This document shows, in pieces, positions 62,325 through 64,000 of a DNA stretch of 64,000 nt. The DNA comes from Monarcha castaneiventris obscurior. Its lineage: Eukaryota > Chordata > Aves > Passeriformes > Monarchidae. Positions within the stretch are counted from its first letter, which is position 1, and each line of letters starts with the position of its first letter. The notes beneath the pieces were generated by a model. It ran no database searches. It was given only the letters and a program-made list of their open reading frames with translations, and was not told where the DNA came from. Where the stretch lies: contig JAMPIT010000174.1 of NCBI GenBank assembly GCA_026261815.1, forward strand, positions 8,618,001-8,682,000, read 5' to 3'. Position numbers and translations under genes: made by a program.

Positions 62325-64000
62325 CTAGTAAGCAAAAAGAAACCCCAAAAACCTGAGAAAACAAACACGGGACACTGGAAACTTAGAAAGAGGAAAATGG
62401 AGAAAAAACCTGACACAAAATCCACGCTGTAATGCAGATGTGCTTTGCTTTCAGACCCTGATGACACAGGCAAAGAGGTCATCATGTTTTCATGGAAGGA
62501 AGCCATGGAGCCTTCCTTTTGTAGCCAGTGCCTAAGAGATCACAATATGCTCCCAAAATGTGGGAAATCAAAACCTCGTTGCTCAGTCCTCACCTCAATT
62601 GGTCTGTCCCAGTGCCACTGTCCCGTGTACTTAAGTATTAATTGAACCTTTATCCCTTACTGTGACTGATTTGAATCTATTCTTCCCCCAAAGAATAATG
62701 TAGATGCCCCATTCCTCAAGGCTCCTTCAGGACAGGGCTTCTCAGGCTCAGTCTAAGGAACCTTAGACAAGCCGAAGGCTGGCAAGGAAAGATACTGGGA
62801 ACGGAAGTTTGGGTCCCGTTATCCTGGAAACTGATAACACTGACTCACATTCCCAGAGCCAAAAGAGATTCAAAAGCAGGTTTCCCAAATCTACCAATCC
62901 CAACCAATAAGCAAAAGAATAGGGACACACGGTGAAATTAGCTCCACCTTCTGCTATTTTCCCTGTGTAGATCTTCCCCTGGCCCTCCCCTTCAGCTGCA
63001 CTGCAATGCAGACAGCTGCTAATTTTAGTAAATGCTGTACAGTTTCATGGTGCTTAAATCCTTGCTTTGGATGAAATTGAAGTCATCCACTGCATGTAAC
63101 CTGCTCAAAATAGTCTGAGTCACCCCAAAGTGACCTTTCTGGCAAACAGACTATTCCCAGCATTTTTTTCCAGAGCTGTAAATAGATACAATAAAGCACT
63201 GGGTCTACTGTGCACAGCTAGCAGTAGTTGTTCCCTAAATCTCTCCCAGCTCAGCCCTTCACGTCAGAGCGAGGTTGGAATGGAGTTCCCCACCCACCAG
63301 GCCTGGGGCTGCCAGCGCAGGGGCCCCGTGCTGACCCCAGCTCACCAGCCCTGGCCCAAAACAAGACACAGAGGACAAAGAACATCCTGTGGAGTTCTCC
63401 TTCTCTACCCTTCTCAAAACGGCTGCCAAATAAAGAAGCCTTTGTTGGAGGAAAACGCCAGCGGCACTTCTGCCCATTTGAACTCCAAGTGACAGCACAT
63501 AACGAGGAAACAATGGGCAACTTATGTAGAGAAAAGCCTGTTCTGCAGCGAGGCATTCCCCAGGGGGATCCCTGGTGTTCCTCTGCTCACTGACATCTTG
63601 TGCTTCCCCTACAGTCCTGCGCTGTGCACTAAGAGCAAAAGGGGAGAAGGAGGAGCGCATCTCCCATTCTGCTGTTTTATGAAGCACCAGTAATCAGCTC
63701 TAGCCTGCGGCTGCACAAGTCACCTTGTGAATGGGTGAGACTGTGAGGTTTAGCTGAGGGCAGATCTTGTAATTCATCCCTGCCACAAAGCTGGGGTACA
63801 ATATGATTTTACAGCTTTTACTCTACCAGGTTTTGAACATACTTTTTGAAGTGTAAAGAACCAAACACAGAGGTCACAAGTGTGAAAGGCTCTTTGGATG
63901 CTAAAAACCACACACACACAACTCCCACAAACCCTCTTTAAACCCTCACTGCTTTATGCAGATGAGTACTCAGCAGAACAGTGTCAGTCTTGTTGACTCC
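62325..64000 (-). other. GSAP: Probable GSAP intron
   Basis: Upstream of the 62220-62324 exon I could not identify another GSAP exon. A GC-rich patch at 63240-63690 carries overlapping minus frames, the longest 142 codons, without recognisable family sequence. Confidence 0.5.
63908..63921. repeat. Short (CA)n microsatellite
   Basis: A run of about six CA units near the right edge, in a probable GSAP intron. Confidence 0.8.

Noticed and set aside
1..64000. CRISPR arrays, operons, insertion sequences, prophage or other bacterial systems
   Set aside because: There are no regularly spaced repeats or bacterial gene structure; the window is vertebrate nuclear DNA.

Overview
The window is vertebrate nuclear DNA, very probably from a bird. 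Genes are split into short exons with GT-AG borders, introns are large and AT-rich, and the only dispersed repeats I recognise are CR1 LINE 3' ends, several with the avian ATTCTATG/ATTCTGTG-type terminus. I cannot name the species.

Three genes are present, in the order expected from the human 7q11.23 neighbourhood CCDC146-FGL2-GSAP. (1) CCDC146, plus strand, fills most of the window. Seventeen phase-compatible exons from 23124 to 59635 join into 886 codons plus stop, and a plausible further upstream exon lies at 1088-1169. The first codon lies outside what I could find. (2) FGL2 (fibroleukin), minus strand, is a complete two-exon gene at 11854-7752 encoding 441 residues. It is nested head-on inside a 22 kb CCDC146 intron and has its own TATA box. 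(3) The last three coding exons of GSAP (gamma-secretase activating protein), minus strand, lie at 62324-60907, convergent with CCDC146. The rest of GSAP lies to the right of the window.

Layout: 1-7751 is non-coding apart from the candidate CCDC146 exon and includes the probable FGL2 3' UTR. 7752-11909 is FGL2 and its promoter. 11910-23123 is intron with two CR1 pieces. 23124-59635 is the body of CCDC146, with CR1 copies at about 27.7, 29.7, 42.1, 44.5 and 52.4 kb. 59636-60906 is the space between convergent 3' ends. 60907-64000 is GSAP.

The three genes have unrelated jobs: a coiled-coil centriole/flagellum protein, a secreted fibrinogen-related protein and a gamma-secretase modulator. Their association is conserved linkage, not a pathway. 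I found no new system. The items most worth a second look are the lineage-specific changes in FGL2 (a lysine where mammals have the serine tied to prothrombinase activity, and altered linker cysteines), the close convergent 3' ends of CCDC146 and GSAP, two local duplications, and two strong hairpins.
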